A stretch of 7,171 bases of DNA, taken from positions 1 to 7,171 of the forward strand of contig JACKBM010000084.1 in the NCBI GenBank assembly GCA_020634575.1, given 5' to 3'. The position numbers and the translations under genes are program-made. Of the stretch, positions 7,069 through 7,171 are shown piece by piece. The notes beneath the pieces were generated by a model, which saw only the letters and a list, made by a program, of their open reading frames with translations, was not told where the DNA came from and did not search any database. Source of the DNA: Ardenticatenales bacterium. Its GTDB lineage: Bacteria; Chloroflexota; Anaerolineae; Promineifilales; Promineifilaceae. Positions within the stretch are counted from its first letter, which is position 1. Each line of letters opens with the position of its first letter.

Positions 7069-7094
7069 GGAACGGTCCTGGCAACAACCGTTCC
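7069..7094 (-). promoter_or_regulatory. 8-bp hairpin in the leader, 21 nt before the first start codon
   Basis: GGAACGGT (7069-7076) and ACCGTTCC (7087-7094) form a perfect 8-bp stem with a 10-nt loop. On the minus strand it is followed by CTTGTTACG, not a T-run, so it is a poor terminator. It may be a leader RNA hairpin near the weak ribosome binding site, or a dyad operator bound by a regulator. Confidence 0.5.
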
Positions 7095-7102
7095 CTAGTA
7101 CT

Positions 7103-7144
7103 AGCCTCACAAGATGCACGCTTGTTCTGAAGGCTTAAGAGGCT
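7103..7144 (-). promoter_or_regulatory. Nested inverted repeat in the leader
   Basis: AGCCTC (7103-7108) pairs with GAGGCT (7139-7144). Inside it, ACAAG (7109-7113) pairs with CTTGT (7121-7125) around a 7-nt loop. The two stems stack directly on one side, with a 13-nt bulge on the other, which is an arrangement common in structured leader RNAs. Each stem is short, so chance is possible. Confidence 0.3.
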
Positions 7145-7171
7145 CTCCTGGAGGCAAACAGTTCCTCGCCT

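Larger units (their letters stand above)
7048..7171 (-). promoter_or_regulatory. Leader/upstream region of the operon, no gene, structured
   Basis: These 124 nt precede the first gene. No convincing -35/-10 pair was found; TAGTAC within the palindrome CTAGTACTAG (7095-7104) is the nearest to a -10 box but lacks a matching -35. The region is dense in small inverted repeats, two of which are listed separately. A frame on the minus strand closes with TAA at 7135-7137 after 11 codons from the window edge; it could be the end of an upstream gene, but that is too short to judge. I do not recognise a known riboswitch class. Confidence 0.4.

Noticed and set aside
7069..7094. Rho-independent terminator of an upstream gene
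   Set aside because: The stem is good but no T-run follows on either strand.
7051..7171. Open minus-strand frame entering from the window edge (RRGTVCLQES...) and running into the first gene
   Set aside because: It overlaps the first gene out of frame and ends soon after, with no start and no family resemblance. The other frame (ending GEELFASRRAS, TAA 7135-7137) may be the end of an upstream gene but is too short to support.
1..7171. Very frequent GCCAGG/CCTGGCC words
   Set aside because: On the coding strand they mostly encode Leu-Ala and similar pairs in membrane helices, so codon use of hydrophobic proteins explains them.

Overview
The window is a GC-rich bacterial segment (about 60% G+C by eye). 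It is almost filled by one run of four genes, all on the minus strand and read from about 7047 down to 90. Every gene encodes a polytopic membrane protein related to lipid-linked-sugar glycosyltransferases (GT-C superfamily) or to O-antigen ligase/polymerase. The protein style suggests an environmental, mostly uncultured bacterium, perhaps Chloroflexota (Anaerolineae-like): GT-C enzymes with a short C-terminal soluble domain, motifs such as SGMETLLF, NTFYAK and DPPGFYYHTG, and a Wzy_C ligase fused to tetratricopeptide repeats. This placement comes from recalled family resemblance only. No rRNA, tRNA, transposase, CRISPR array or phage gene was seen.

Layout, in order of transcription. (1) 7048-7171: 124 nt of leader with two candidate hairpins; the gene that would lie further upstream is outside the window. 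(2) 5590-7047: a 485-aa multi-pass GT-C-like protein. (3) 4046-5599: a 517-aa GT-C protein (PMT/ArnT-like), overlapping the previous gene by 10 nt. (4) 1665-4049: a 794-aa O-antigen ligase-like (Wzy_C) protein with a TPR tail, joined to the previous gene by an ATGA overlap. (5) 90-1656: a third GT-C gene, starting 8 nt after the ligase gene. It is broken near its N-terminus by an in-frame stop, an AT-rich stretch and a run of 15 A on the plus strand. (6) 1-89: a short 3' region with small inverted repeats and no classical terminator.

The tight overlaps, common strand and related functions point to one translationally coupled operon. By inference, the GT-C proteins would transfer sugars from polyprenyl-phosphate donors on the outer face of the cytoplasmic membrane. 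The Wzy_C protein would then polymerise the glycan or ligate it to a surface acceptor. No flippase, nucleotide-sugar enzyme or cytosolic glycosyltransferase lies inside the window, so the donor supply must be encoded elsewhere.

The points most worth a second look are the broken fourth gene at the homopolymer (real mutation, slippage switch or assembly fault), the related C-terminal soluble modules of the three GT-C proteins, the unusual tail of the ligase-like protein, the structured leader, and a dispersed 8-bp palindrome CCGGCCGG that occurs more often than expected.
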